A stretch of 64,000 nt of DNA from Sphingomonas_L flavalba_A (GCF_047553045.1 NZ_CP180208.1:2046001-2110000), one strand, 5' to 3'; counted from the first letter of the stretch, positions 26,088 through 33,889 are shown. Notes: generated by a model not told the origin, from the letters alone. Program-made: numbers and translations.

Positions 26088-26104
26088 GGTAAACGCGAAG
26101 TTAA
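26088..26104 (-). promoter_or_regulatory. CtrA-like box upstream of flbD (proposed)
   Basis: Minus strand reads TTAA-N7-TTTACC, one mismatch from the CtrA consensus TTAA-N7-TTAACC, about 60-75 bp upstream of the flbD start. CtrA controls early flagellar genes in alphaproteobacteria. The same intergenic region serves fliC on the other strand. Confidence 0.4.
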
Positions 26105-26181
26105 GCTAAACTCATCTCCCTGAAAATTAGATCGCGCGCGATACGCGGGAATCCCTGTCTGGCCGCGGGGCGTTGCGGCAC

Positions 26182-26196
26182 CGGCACGAAAATTCC
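26182..26196 (+). promoter_or_regulatory. Weak sigma-54-like promoter upstream of fliC
   Basis: CGGCACG-AAAA-TTCC: the -24 half matches well but the -12 half has CC instead of GC. The spacing is right and the predicted start is about 95 nt before the fliC ATG. It is the best candidate I see for fliC; no convincing sigma-28 site was found. Confidence 0.35.
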
Positions 26197-26303
26197 GCTT
26201 AAGCCCCGGCGCGCACGGCCGTTCTGTGCTTCGGCGGCTCCCGCTTCGCTCCGGGCATAGGGGGGAAGGAGCGCGGCCGGGACCAACTTTGGAGATCAGG
26301 ACC

Positions 26304-27125
26304 ATGACTGTCATTTCGACGAACACCGCGGCGCTCCGTGCCCAGAACGGTTCGCGTGTCGCCCAGGACCAGCTGACCACCGCGATGGAGCGGCTGTCGA
26401 CGGGTAAGCGCATCAACAGCGCGAAGGACGATGCCGCCGGCCTCGCCATCGCCACCTCGATGACCTCCCAGATCCGCGGCATGAGCCAAGCGATCCGCAA
26501 CGCCAACGACGGCATCTCGCTCGCCCAGACGGCCGAAGGCTCGCTGGACGAAGTCACCAACATGCTCCAGCGCGTTCGCGAGCTGGCGGTACAGTCGGCT
26601 TCGGGCACCTACAGCGCCGCCGACCGCACCAACCTGCAGGCTGAAGTCACCGAGCTGACGTCGCAGATCGCCGACGTTCTGAAGGCGAAGTTCAACGGCG
26701 TCACCCTGTTCAGCACCACGTCCGGCACCGACACGTCGCTGGTCATCCAGACCGGCTCGGAAAAGACCGACACCGTCACGCTGACGATCAGCGGCATCGA
26801 CGGCACCAAGATCGACGCCACCGCGCTCGACGTGACCGACGTCGCCAAGGCCGGTACGACCCTGGACAATGTCGATGCGGCGCTCGCGTCGGTCGCGACG
26901 ACCCGCGCCAGCCTCGGCGCCGGGCAGAGCCGCCTGTCGTCGGTGGTCAACAACCTGACCAGCAACGTCAACAACCTGTCGGACGCGCGCAGCCGCATTC
27001 AGGATACGGACTTCTCCGCCGAAACGACCAACCTCGCCAAGGCGCAGATCCTGTCGCAGGCGTCGACCGCGATGCTCGCCCAGGCGAACCAGAGCCAGTC
27101 GAACGTGCTGACCCTGCTGCGTTAA
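26304..27125 (+). CDS. fliC: Flagellin
   Basis: The filament subunit, 273 residues, close to the short flagellins of Caulobacter. It has the conserved N-terminal D0/D1 helices (NTAALRAQNGSRVAQDQL, MERLSTGKRINSAKDDAAGLAIA) and C-terminal D1/D0 (GAGQSRLSSVVNNLTSNVNNL, ending SNVLTLLR), joined by a very short middle, so no large surface domain. The ATG at 26304 is preceded by GGAGATCAGG; frame open further upstream is not flagellin-like. A strong hairpin terminator follows. It is the only flagellin gene in the window and stands alone between two minus-strand units. Confidence 0.97.
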   Translation: MTVISTNTAALRAQNGSRVAQDQLTTAMERLSTGKRINSAKDDAAGLAIATSMTSQIRGMSQAIRNANDGISLAQTAEGSLDEVTNMLQRVRELAVQSASGTYSAADRTNLQAEVTELTSQIADVLKAKFNGVTLFSTTSGTDTSLVIQTGSEKTDTVTLTISGIDGTKIDATALDVTDVAKAGTTLDNVDAALASVATTRASLGAGQSRLSSVVNNLTSNVNNLSDARSRIQDTDFSAETTNLAKAQILSQASTAMLAQANQSQSNVLTLLR

Positions 27126-27165
27126 TTTCGTTTCCAGTAGCGTAGCGTAGCGTAAGCGCACATCA

Positions 27166-27197
27166 GGCCCCCGGACGCACCCGCGTCCGGGGGCCTT
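27166..27197. terminator. Terminator between fliC and the HWE kinase gene
   Basis: A perfect 13-bp stem, GGCCCCCGGACGC with its complement, and a 4-nt loop, followed by only TT. It lies between two convergent genes and can serve both strands. Just before it are three tandem TAGCG units (about 27137-27151). Confidence 0.8.
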
Positions 27198-27209
27198 CCC
27201 ATGCGCGCA

Positions 27210-28247
27210 TTACAGGCTGAGGTCGGCCAGCCGCACCCGGCAACACCATTCGACGCCGCGCATGTCGAACCGCAGGTCGATCTGCGCGTTCAGCGACCGG
27301 GCAACCATCCGCTCGATCACCTTGCGGCCGAAGCCCGACCGGCTCGGCGCCACCACCGGCGGCCCGTCGCGCTCCGTCCAGCGGATGATCGCCGCCGGGT
27401 CCGGCCCGTCCTCCAGCTCGCAATCGATCACCAGCCCGCCGCCGGCGGAGGTCAGCGCGCCATATTTGCAGGCGTTGGTCGCCAGTTCGTGCAGCGCCAT
27501 GCCCAGCACGCGGGTCGCGTTGCGCCCCAGCACCGGCGATCGGCCGGCATAGCGGACGCGCGGGTCGGTCGGCTCGACGAAGGCGCGCAATTGCTGGCGC
27601 GCCAGATCGTGCAGCGAACTGATATGCCCCGCATTGCCCAGCATCAGGTCCTGGGACACCGCCAGGCCGCGGATGCGCTGTTCCAGCTCCCACTGAAATT
27701 CGGACACGGTGCGCGCGCTGCCGCCGATCTGGTTGATCACGCTCAGCACCACGGCGAACAGGTTCTTGGACCGGTGGGCCAGCTCACCGATCAGGAAATT
27801 CATCCGTTCCTCGGCAATCTTGAACGCGCCGATATCGGCGACGATCGAGATCATCTCGAACGGCCGCCCCTGCGCGTCGCGCTCCAGCGTCGCGGTCAGG
27901 TCGGCCCACAATATCTCGCCATTCGCCTTGATGTAGCGCTTCTCGAAGCGATAGCTGTCCAACTCGCCGCTCAGCACCTTGGTCAGGTAATCCTCGTTAC
28001 GGCCAAGGTCCTCGGGGTGGGTAATATCCTGGAACCGGCTGCCGAGCAGGTCCTCCCGCGCATAGCCGATCATGTCGCACAGCCGCTGGTTGACGTCGAC
28101 AAACGCACCGTCCAGCCCGACGCGCGCCAGGCCGACGCCGGCGAAGGTGAAGGTCGTCTGGTAATGTGTGGGGATACCGGCCGATCCGCTTGCCACGCTG
28201 GCCTCGTTGCGTGATGCCGCTGGCGAACCCGGTTCCGGTGATACCAT
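27210..28247 (-). CDS. PAS-domain sensor histidine kinase of the HWE family
   Basis: A soluble 345-residue kinase without membrane segments. A PAS/PAC sensor lies at about 30-150 (TFAGVGLARVGLDGAFVDVNQRLCDMIGY, then RYIKANGEILWADLTATLERD). It is followed by the HWE/HisKA_2 phospho-acceptor region GELAHRSKNLFAVVLSVINQ and an ATPase domain with MALHELATNACKYGAL and WTERDGPPV. The ATG at 28247 follows GGGGGTTT; a TTG two codons earlier is less likely. HWE kinases in alphaproteobacteria often sense light, redox or stress and feed PhyR-type pathways; no PhyR or NepR gene is adjacent. Its place after fliA suggests a link to motility. Confidence 0.88.
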   Translation of the reverse strand: MVSPEPGSPAASRNEASVASGSAGIPTHYQTTFTFAGVGLARVGLDGAFVDVNQRLCDMIGYAREDLLGSRFQDITHPEDLGRNEDYLTKVLSGELDSYRFEKRYIKANGEILWADLTATLERDAQGRPFEMISIVADIGAFKIAEERMNFLIGELAHRSKNLFAVVLSVINQIGGSARTVSEFQWELEQRIRGLAVSQDLMLGNAGHISSLHDLARQQLRAFVEPTDPRVRYAGRSPVLGRNATRVLGMALHELATNACKYGALTSAGGGLVIDCELEDGPDPAAIIRWTERDGPPVVAPSRSGFGRKVIERMVARSLNAQIDLRFDMRGVEWCCRVRLADLSL

Positions 28248-28326
28248 ACGCAAACCCCCAGAGGGCTTTGGCTAACACGCGCGATACCGAATGAACAGCC
28301 TCTGCGCGCCGGTCGCCAGCGCGGCG

Positions 28327-29064
28327 TTACTCGATCCGCGCCTTCAACGCCCGGCGCAGCTTGTCGTGCGCGGCCTTCTTGATCTGGCAGACCCGCGCCG
28401 CGCCGACGCCCAGCACCGCGCCGATCTCCTCCAGATTCAGCTCCTCGACATAATAGAGCTGGATCACCTGCGCCTCGCGCTGCGCCAGCCCCTCGATCGC
28501 GGCGATCAGCGCGCGGCGCAGGTCCTCGCTCTCCAGTAGCTCGAACGGGTTCGGCTCGTCGCTCATGAACCAGGGGTTGTCGTCGGTGTAGACGCCGTCG
28601 ATCGGCTCGAACCGCACCGGCTGCGCGTTGCTGTAATCCAGCCGCAACCGCTCCGTCGAAACGCCGAGCGCCTCGGCCAGCTCCTCGTCTGTCGCCGGCC
28701 GGCCCAGCCGCTGGTGCAGCGTCGCTTCCGTTTCGGCCAGCGCCCGGCGACGGCGCATCGCGCCACGGGTCAGCGTCGCCTGTCGCCGTAGTTCGTCGAT
28801 CATCGCGCCGCGCAGCCGCATCGCCAGATATTGGGCAAAGGTCACCTGCCCGCGGTCCTCGAAGGTCGCCGCCGCCTCGACCAGCGCGACCAGCCCGATC
28901 TGGATCAGGTCCTCGATCTCGACCGCGCTCGATACGCTGCCATGAATGTGCCAGGCGATGCGCCGGACCAGCGGCATATGGTCACGGACCAGCTGCGCAT
29001 GGGCAACGGCCGGTTCCGGGCCGGAACGGGTGTAGATCTGGGCGGCGGACAGGGGTGCGTTCAT
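28327..29064 (-). CDS. fliA: Flagellar sigma factor FliA (sigma-28)
   Basis: RNA polymerase sigma factor for late flagellar genes, held by FlgM until the hook is complete. The 245 residues show region 2 (HMPLVRRIAWHIHGSVSSAVEIEDLIQIGLVALVEA, FAQYLAMRLRGAMIDELRR), region 3 (RPATDEELAEALGVS) and region 4 (IEGLAQREAQVIQLYYVEELNLEEIGAVLGVGAARVCQIKKAA). It begins 12 nt after flhA. FlgM and a strong sigma-28 promoter for flgM are found 4 kb away, confirming a working sigma-28 circuit. Confidence 0.95.
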   Translation of the reverse strand: MNAPLSAAQIYTRSGPEPAVAHAQLVRDHMPLVRRIAWHIHGSVSSAVEIEDLIQIGLVALVEAAATFEDRGQVTFAQYLAMRLRGAMIDELRRQATLTRGAMRRRRALAETEATLHQRLGRPATDEELAEALGVSTERLRLDYSNAQPVRFEPIDGVYTDDNPWFMSDEPNPFELLESEDLRRALIAAIEGLAQREAQVIQLYYVEELNLEEIGAVLGVGAARVCQIKKAAHDKLRRALKARIE

Positions 29065-29076
29065 CTGCTCTTGCTC

Positions 29077-31164
29077 TTATGCGGCGATCTGTTCGGGGGC
29101 GCCGACGACGGCGACGACCTCGACCGCCTTGTCATCGGGAACTTCGGTGAAACTCATGACCGGGGTATCGGGCAGGCATGTCCTGACCAGCTTGCGTATC
29201 GCCGGGCGGATCATCGGCTGGACGACCAGCGCGAACGGCTTGCCCTGGGCGATCAGCGGCTGTGCGGCATGTTGCAGCGCGTCGACGATCCGCCGGCCAA
29301 GATCCGGTTCGATCGCATGGCGGTTGGACGGGTCCGACCGGATCGTCTGGCCAAGCAGCGCCTCCAGCCCGCCTTCCAGCGTCATCACGCGCAGCGGCTC
29401 GCGCGGGCCGCACAGCCGCTGGATGATCAGCGCGCCCAGCTCCGGCCGGATCAGTTCGACGATCTCGTCTGGGTCGTTGGTCCGCTGGGCGACGACAGCG
29501 ATCGCGGCGACGATACGGCGGAACTCCTTCAGCGGAATATTCTCGGCCAGCAGCGCGCGCAGCACCTGGGTCAGCGCGGTCAGCGACAGCGGCGCCGGGG
29601 TCAGCGCGGCGACCAGCGCCGCCGCCTTCTCCTTCAACCCGTCGAGCAGGCTCTGTACCTCGTCCGGCCCCAGCAGGTCGGCGGCGTTCTGGCCCAGCAC
29701 ATGGTTCAGGTGGGTGGCGATAACGGTGCCGGAATCGACGACCATGTAACCGGCGGCGGTGGCTGCGTCGGCGTCGCCGGCGGCAATCCACACCGCGTCC
29801 AGCCCGAATGTCGGGTCGCGCGCCTGCTTGCCCTGAAATGTGCCGACGGCCTGGCCGGTGTCGAGCGCCAGCATCTCGTCGGGCGACACCTGATCCTCGC
29901 CGGCAATCACGCCGCCGATGACGATGCGATAGGTATAGGGGGCGATACCGATATTGTCGCGCACCCGCACCTGCGGCACGACGAAGCCCAGTTCCTTGGA
30001 CAACTGGCGACGAACACCGGTGATCCGCTGCATCAGCGGCGCACCGACCCGCTCGTCGACCAATGGCACCAGCCCATAGCCGATTTCCAGATTGACCTGC
30101 ATATGGTCGCTGACCTCGCTCCAGTCGATGCGGCTGGGGTCGACCGGCGGCGCGTCGTCATTGGCAGCTTCGGGCACCGGCGCGGCGGCGCGCTTCGCCA
30201 GCCGCCAGGCGGCGAAGCCGGCACCGGCGGCGGCGGGCAACATCACCATGTGCGGCATCCCCGGCAGCACGCCCAGCACCGTCAGGATCGCCGCCACCGG
30301 CACCCAGGTGCGCGGCGACGAAAATTGCGAGCCGATCTGGCCGGCCAGGTCGAAGCTGGACGATACGCGGGTGACGATCGCCGCCGCCGCGATCGACAGC
30401 AACAGCGCCGGCACCTGCGCGACCAGCGCGTCGCCGACCGCCAGCATCACATAAGTCCGCCCGGCATCGCCCGCGGCCATACCGTGGCTGACCATGCCCA
30501 GGATCAGACCGCCGATGATGTTGATGCCAAGGATCAGCAGCGCGGCGATCGCGTCGCCCTTCACGAATTTCGACGCACCGTCCATCGATCCGTAGAAATC
30601 CGCCTCGGTCGACACCTCGACCCGACGCGCCTTCGCCTGGTCCGGGGTGATCAGCCCGGCGTTCAGGTCGGCGTCGATCGCCATCTGCTTGCCGGGCAAC
30701 GCATCGAGGGTGAAGCGCGCCGACACTTCGGACACACGGCCGGCGCCCTTGGTGACGACGACGATGTTGATGATGACCAGGATCGAGAAGACGAGCAGGC
30801 CGACAACATAGTCGCCGCCGATGATGAAGGTGCCGAACGCCTCGATGACATGCCCGGCCGCCGCTTCGCCCTCATGGCCATGAACCAGCACGACGCGGGT
30901 CGATGCGACGTTCAGCGCCAGCCGGAACAGGGTGGCAAGCAGCAGCACCGTCGGAAAGCTGGAAAAGTCGAGTGGCTTCTCGGCATTCAGCGCGACCATC
31001 AGGATCGCGATCGACGCGGTGATGTTGGCGATGAAGAAAATGTCGAGCATCGCCGCCGGGATCGGCACGACCATCAGCATGACGAGCATCAGGATGCCGA
31101 CCGGCAGCGCCGCCAGCCGGGCGCCGTTGCCGATCCGCAGACTGTTCAGGGCAAGGGTGGTCAT
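29077..31164 (-). CDS. flhA: Flagellar export gate protein FlhA
   Basis: Largest inner-membrane part of the export gate, forming the nonameric cytosolic ring that docks chaperone-substrate complexes. The ATG at 31164, 4 nt after the transglycosylase stop, gives 695 residues beginning MTTLALNSLRIGNGARLAALPVG. About eight membrane helices follow, including the FHIPEP-type region (LPGKQMAIDADLNAGLI). The cytosolic domain starts near 340. The frame is open eight codons further upstream, overlapping the previous gene. Confidence 0.96.
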   Translation of the reverse strand: MTTLALNSLRIGNGARLAALPVGILMLVMLMVVPIPAAMLDIFFIANITASIAILMVALNAEKPLDFSSFPTVLLLATLFRLALNVASTRVVLVHGHEGEAAAGHVIEAFGTFIIGGDYVVGLLVFSILVIINIVVVTKGAGRVSEVSARFTLDALPGKQMAIDADLNAGLITPDQAKARRVEVSTEADFYGSMDGASKFVKGDAIAALLILGINIIGGLILGMVSHGMAAGDAGRTYVMLAVGDALVAQVPALLLSIAAAAIVTRVSSSFDLAGQIGSQFSSPRTWVPVAAILTVLGVLPGMPHMVMLPAAAGAGFAAWRLAKRAAAPVPEAANDDAPPVDPSRIDWSEVSDHMQVNLEIGYGLVPLVDERVGAPLMQRITGVRRQLSKELGFVVPQVRVRDNIGIAPYTYRIVIGGVIAGEDQVSPDEMLALDTGQAVGTFQGKQARDPTFGLDAVWIAAGDADAATAAGYMVVDSGTVIATHLNHVLGQNAADLLGPDEVQSLLDGLKEKAAALVAALTPAPLSLTALTQVLRALLAENIPLKEFRRIVAAIAVVAQRTNDPDEIVELIRPELGALIIQRLCGPREPLRVMTLEGGLEALLGQTIRSDPSNRHAIEPDLGRRIVDALQHAAQPLIAQGKPFALVVQPMIRPAIRKLVRTCLPDTPVMSFTEVPDDKAVEVVAVVGAPEQIAA

Positions 31165-31168
31165 CGGC

Positions 31169-32020
31169 TCAGCCCCCCAGCGCCGCAAGCATCAGATAGG
31201 CGAGCTTCGCCGTCTCGGGCGTCGGCCGCAGCATCGTCGCCCGGTCGCCGGCGCTGGCGGCACGCAGCCGATCCAGCGTCGACAGGTCGCCCCCGGCGCC
31301 GCCGTCGCGTTCGCCAAGCGCCGCCATGTCGACGGCCAGCATCGGCCGGCCGGCATTTGCCGCGGGCGGCAAGCTTTTGCCGGTGGCGGCAATGCGGGTG
31401 CCTTCGTCGATCTTGGCGGCAAAGCGGTCGTATATCTCGGACAGCGAACGCGCCCGGCCGTCGGCGGCATAGAATATCCCGCGATTGGCCGCCGCCGCCG
31501 CCGGGAACAGCCCGGCGGCGCTGCGCTCTGGGTTACGCGCCATCGTCGACAGGAATTTTCCGGCGCCGGCCGCGCCCAGGAAATGCGCCATATACAGGTC
31601 GGTGCCGCCAACCGTGCGGCCCAGCGACGCCTCCAGCGTCGCCTTGTTGTCGGCGGCATGTTCTGCCGCCATCAGCGACGCGGCCTCGCTATTGGTCCGC
31701 AGGTCGAGGATCGCCGCGCGCTGGCGGCTGTCGGCGACATAATACCGCCCGCCCGGCCCACGCTGGATCGCGTCGGCGGCCCAGCCCAGCCCATGTTCCT
31801 CGCCATGGCGCTTGACCACGGACAGCCAGCTCTGGTCGATGAATTGATAGAGGCCGGTCGCGCTGCTCGTCCGGGCGCGGGCGTCCGGGCGCAGGCTGGA
31901 TTCGACCTGGGCCTGGCCCAGCAGGTAGGAAAAATCGACGCCGGTCTTCGCGCTGGCGCGGGCAATGGCCGACTGGACCTGCCCTGCCCCCGTCATTCCC
32001 GCCAAACTGCCGATGGTCAT
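31169..32020 (-). CDS. Flagellar lytic transglycosylase (separate FlgJ muramidase half)
   Basis: A 283-residue transglycosylase-like protein that probably opens peptidoglycan for the rod. An SLT-like fold is seen from GVDFSYLLGQAQVESSLRP (candidate catalytic Glu40) through SSATGLYQFIDQSWL and ADNKATLEASLGRTVGGTDLYMAHFLGAAGA. No signal peptide is seen, so it may be exported by the flagellar system. In this genome the rod-binding half of FlgJ is a separate gene (40902-41231), the usual alphaproteobacterial split. Preceded by an exact sigma-54 promoter and a CtrA-like box; co-transcribed with flhA and fliA. Confidence 0.85.
   Translation of the reverse strand: MTIGSLAGMTGAGQVQSAIARASAKTGVDFSYLLGQAQVESSLRPDARARTSSATGLYQFIDQSWLSVVKRHGEEHGLGWAADAIQRGPGGRYYVADSRQRAAILDLRTNSEAASLMAAEHAADNKATLEASLGRTVGGTDLYMAHFLGAAGAGKFLSTMARNPERSAAGLFPAAAAANRGIFYAADGRARSLSEIYDRFAAKIDEGTRIAATGKSLPPAANAGRPMLAVDMAALGERDGGAGGDLSTLDRLRAASAGDRATMLRPTPETAKLAYLMLAALGG
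31351..31382. promoter_or_regulatory. Paired FlbD-type dyads inside the flgJ-like transglycosylase gene (proposed)
   Basis: CGGC-ATTT-GCCG (31351-31362) is followed by CGGCAA-GCTT-TTGCCG (31367-31382), the same dyad as at 34637 and 18949. It is about 680 bp downstream of the sigma-54 start at 32053 and 200 bp upstream of flhA, so which promoter it would serve is unclear. Confidence 0.4.
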
Positions 32021-32064
32021 TCCAGAACAGCCTTCGTGATCAAACCCGTTTCAGGGTCCGATCA

Positions 32065-32079
32065 GCAAGAGCCGTGCCA
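32065..32079 (-). promoter_or_regulatory. Sigma-54 promoter of the flgJ-transglycosylase/flhA/fliA operon
   Basis: Minus strand TGGCACG-GCTC-TTGC, exact consensus and spacing. Predicted start near 32053, about 33 nt before the ATG at 32020. Confidence 0.8.
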
Positions 32080-32081
32080 GA

Positions 32082-32100
32082 ATGGTTAAGGGCGAATTAG
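32082..32100 (-). promoter_or_regulatory. CtrA-like box abutting the sigma-54 promoter (proposed)
   Basis: Minus strand CTAA-N7-TTAACCAT, one mismatch from TTAA-N7-TTAACC, ending 2 nt before the -24 element. CtrA bound here could activate a sigma-70 promoter or block sigma-54 polymerase. Confidence 0.45.
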
Positions 32101-32147
32101 AACCCGATGCGGCTGACAATTGAGCGGCACCGGCCATCACGCCGGCG

Positions 32148-32459
32148 TCACGCCGCGGCGCTGCTCCGCGTATAAACCTGCGCGCCCAGCCCGGTCAGCG
32201 CGTCCAGCCGGGCGCGAACATTGGCGGCCATCAGGTTGACGTAGATGCGGCTGGTCTCGTTCAGGCGCTGTGCCTCCTCGGCCAGCGCACGGACCTCGTC
32301 ATCGACTTCGTCCTGCCGCCATGTCCCGGCCAGCGCGCCGATGCCCGCTTCCTTGGCGCCGGTTGCGACGGCCAGCGCGGCAACGTCGAAGCGCTTCAGC
32401 GCGGCGATCTCGGCGTGGAGCGCGTCGACAACCGCGCGCAGCTGCTCGACCCTGCTCAT
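32148..32459 (-). CDS. flgN: Flagellar export chaperone FlgN
   Basis: A small helical chaperone for the hook-filament junction proteins FlgK and FlgL. The 103 residues are almost all helix, with RVEQLRAVVDALHAEIAALKRFD at the start and NETSRIYVNLMAANVRARLDALTG near the end, the FlgN pattern. The ATG overlaps the flgM stop by four bases. The call rests on size, helicity and pairing with flgM. Confidence 0.8.
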   Translation of the reverse strand: MSRVEQLRAVVDALHAEIAALKRFDVAALAVATGAKEAGIGALAGTWRQDEVDDEVRALAEEAQRLNETSRIYVNLMAANVRARLDALTGLGAQVYTRSSAAA

Positions 32460-32749
32460 TTCTGTGACACCCAGTTGAAGCTGGCGGCAATCAGCCGATC
32501 GGCGATCCGCGCCGGGACGATCGGGAACTGCCCCTGCTCGATCGCCCGCTTGATCTGCTGAACGCGCTCGCGGTCCACCGGCGGCGCCTCCGCCATCTGC
32601 GCGGCAAGCGCGCGCACGTCGGATTCAACCTGCGGCGCGGTGCGGCTGTCGGCCGGCCGGCGGGCGGCCTGCGCCGCGTCGACCTTCTCGACATTGACCT
32701 TGCTCTGCCCGGAAACGGTGCCGGGCTTGAAGCCGATCGGATCAATCAT
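32456..32749 (-). CDS. flgM: Anti-sigma-28 factor FlgM
   Basis: Holds FliA inactive until exported through the finished hook. The 97 residues have an unstructured N-terminal half, for export, and a C-terminal FliA-binding half (DRERVQQIKRAIEQGQFPIVPARIADRLIAA) that fits the FlgM family. A near-consensus sigma-28 promoter precedes it, so FliA would raise its own inhibitor. Confidence 0.9.
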   Translation of the reverse strand: MIDPIGFKPGTVSGQSKVNVEKVDAAQAARRPADSRTAPQVESDVRALAAQMAEAPPVDRERVQQIKRAIEQGQFPIVPARIADRLIAASFNWVSQK

Positions 32750-32790
32750 AGTCCTCGCCCTTTCCCCGTTCGATGGACGTTACGAAACAG

Positions 32791-32817
32791 TGAACGGCAG
32801 GGCGTGCGCAAACTTTA
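32791..32817 (-). promoter_or_regulatory. Sigma-28 (FliA) promoter of flgMN
   Basis: Minus strand TAAAGTTT-N11-GCCGTTCA. The -35 is identical to the sigma-28 consensus, the spacing is exact, and the -10 keeps GCCG and a final A (consensus GCCGATAA). Predicted start about 35 nt before the flgM ATG. Confidence 0.75.
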
Positions 32818-32828
32818 CATAAATTCCG

Positions 32829-33323
32829 TCACCAGCCCGGCAACGTCGCCTTTCCGGGCTCGACGGCGATAGCCTGCACTGGCGTTCTGGCCCCGGCAAT
32901 GCGGATGCCGACGCGCGCACCCGGCGCCGCATCCGCGATCGCTATGCCGTCGCTACTCACTGAAAACCCGGCACTTTCGGCGACGATCGTCACCGGGTCT
33001 CCGCGCCGGATCACCGGCTCCGTCCGGGCCGCGATGGTCGCGACGGCGCCCGCCGCCATCGGCTGCGCCTTGATCGGCACGAACAGGCGCCAGCCGCCGG
33101 GGCACTGGACAACGACGGCGTCCTGCCGTTCGCTGCGCCAGGACAGCACCGGCTCGACCGAACAATCGGCCAGTTTCAGGCGCCGGTCGATCGGTGCCAG
33201 CGGCCCGCCTTCGGCACCGACCGGCGCACCGGAAAACTGCACCACCGCGCGCTCCAGCGCACCAAGGTCGGTCGCTGCGGCAGCCGGAGTGGCAAGCGCG
33301 GCAAGCAGGACAAAACGGATCAT
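32829..33323 (-). CDS. flgA: Flagellar P-ring chaperone FlgA
   Basis: Periplasmic chaperone for FlgI assembly. The 164-residue protein has a signal peptide (MIRFVLLAALATPAAAA). The C-terminal SAF-like domain is typical of FlgA: AARTEPVIRRGDPVTIVAESAGFSVSSDGIAIADAAPGARVGIR. It is shorter than enteric FlgA. Its ATG overlaps the stop of the OmpA-like gene, so it is the third gene of the MotA-like/OmpA-like/flgA operon. Confidence 0.88.
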   Translation of the reverse strand: MIRFVLLAALATPAAAATDLGALERAVVQFSGAPVGAEGGPLAPIDRRLKLADCSVEPVLSWRSERQDAVVVQCPGGWRLFVPIKAQPMAAGAVATIAARTEPVIRRGDPVTIVAESAGFSVSSDGIAIADAAPGARVGIRIAGARTPVQAIAVEPGKATLPGW

Positions 33324-33889
33324 CGGGTTCCTCCAGCGGATGGGGTCGAAGCAGGTGGGGCAAAGGCGATGGTGACGGTCACCCGCCGCCCGGCGGCGCG
33401 GCCGCGGGCCGGTTCCGGCGCCAGCGCGGCGGCAATGGTCAGGCGTTCCGGGGCAATCGCCCCTTCCAGCGCCGCCGCCACCGCCGCCGCCCGGGCGGAT
33501 GCCAGTGCCAGCGCGCTGCCGTCCCGCCGGTCGGCGGTACTGCCGTCGGCATGGCCGGTTATCAGCAGCACCGTGCGCGGGTCGGCGGCCGCCTCGGCGG
33601 CCCAGCGGCGCAGTGGGCCGGTCGCCCCCGGCTCCGCCGATCCGGACGCGAAGCCATCGACGATATTGGCGTCCACCGCCATGCCGGCATGGGCAACGGC
33701 GATACCGGGGCCATCCTGTTCCTCCGCCGCCGCGCCGCCGAACGCGTCGCGAATACCGGCGGCCAGCGCGGCGCGGGTCGGCGCGTCCTGTCGCTGCGTC
33801 GCCTGCACAAGCACGAAAAAGCCAAGCAGCAGCAGCGCCAGGTCAGCCAGCGTAATCAGCCATAGCGGGCGGGACAGCTGACGGGTCAT
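33320..33889 (-). CDS. MotB-like membrane protein with OmpA-type C-terminal domain
   Basis: The ATG at 33889 gives 189 residues. A single N-terminal membrane helix (RPLWLITLADLALLLLGFFVLVQ) carries an aspartate at position 16, at the place of the proton-binding Asp of MotB. The C-terminal part (about 95-180) resembles an OmpA/MotB peptidoglycan-binding domain: VLLITGHADGSTADRRDGSALALASARAAAVAAALE, then AGRRVTVTIAF. It overlaps the stop of the MotA-like gene at its start and flgA at its end. A true MotB is encoded at 44744, so this is a second stator-like subunit. Function is inferred; an accessory role in P-ring or L-ring assembly is another option. Confidence 0.75.
   Translation of the reverse strand: MTRQLSRPLWLITLADLALLLLGFFVLVQATQRQDAPTRAALAAGIRDAFGGAAAEEQDGPGIAVAHAGMAVDANIVDGFASGSAEPGATGPLRRWAAEAAADPRTVLLITGHADGSTADRRDGSALALASARAAAVAAALEGAIAPERLTIAAALAPEPARGRAAGRRVTVTIAFAPPASTPSAGGTR

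Noticed and set aside
29709..29725. Sigma-54-like pattern with correct GG-GC spacing inside flhA
   Set aside because: The -12 half is poor (ATCGC instead of TTGC) and no gene start follows.
28831..31815. Long plus-strand open frame (about 990 codons) opposite flhA and part of the flgJ-like gene
   Set aside because: Basic, His/Arg/Gln/Asp-rich translation without motifs, antisense to certain genes.
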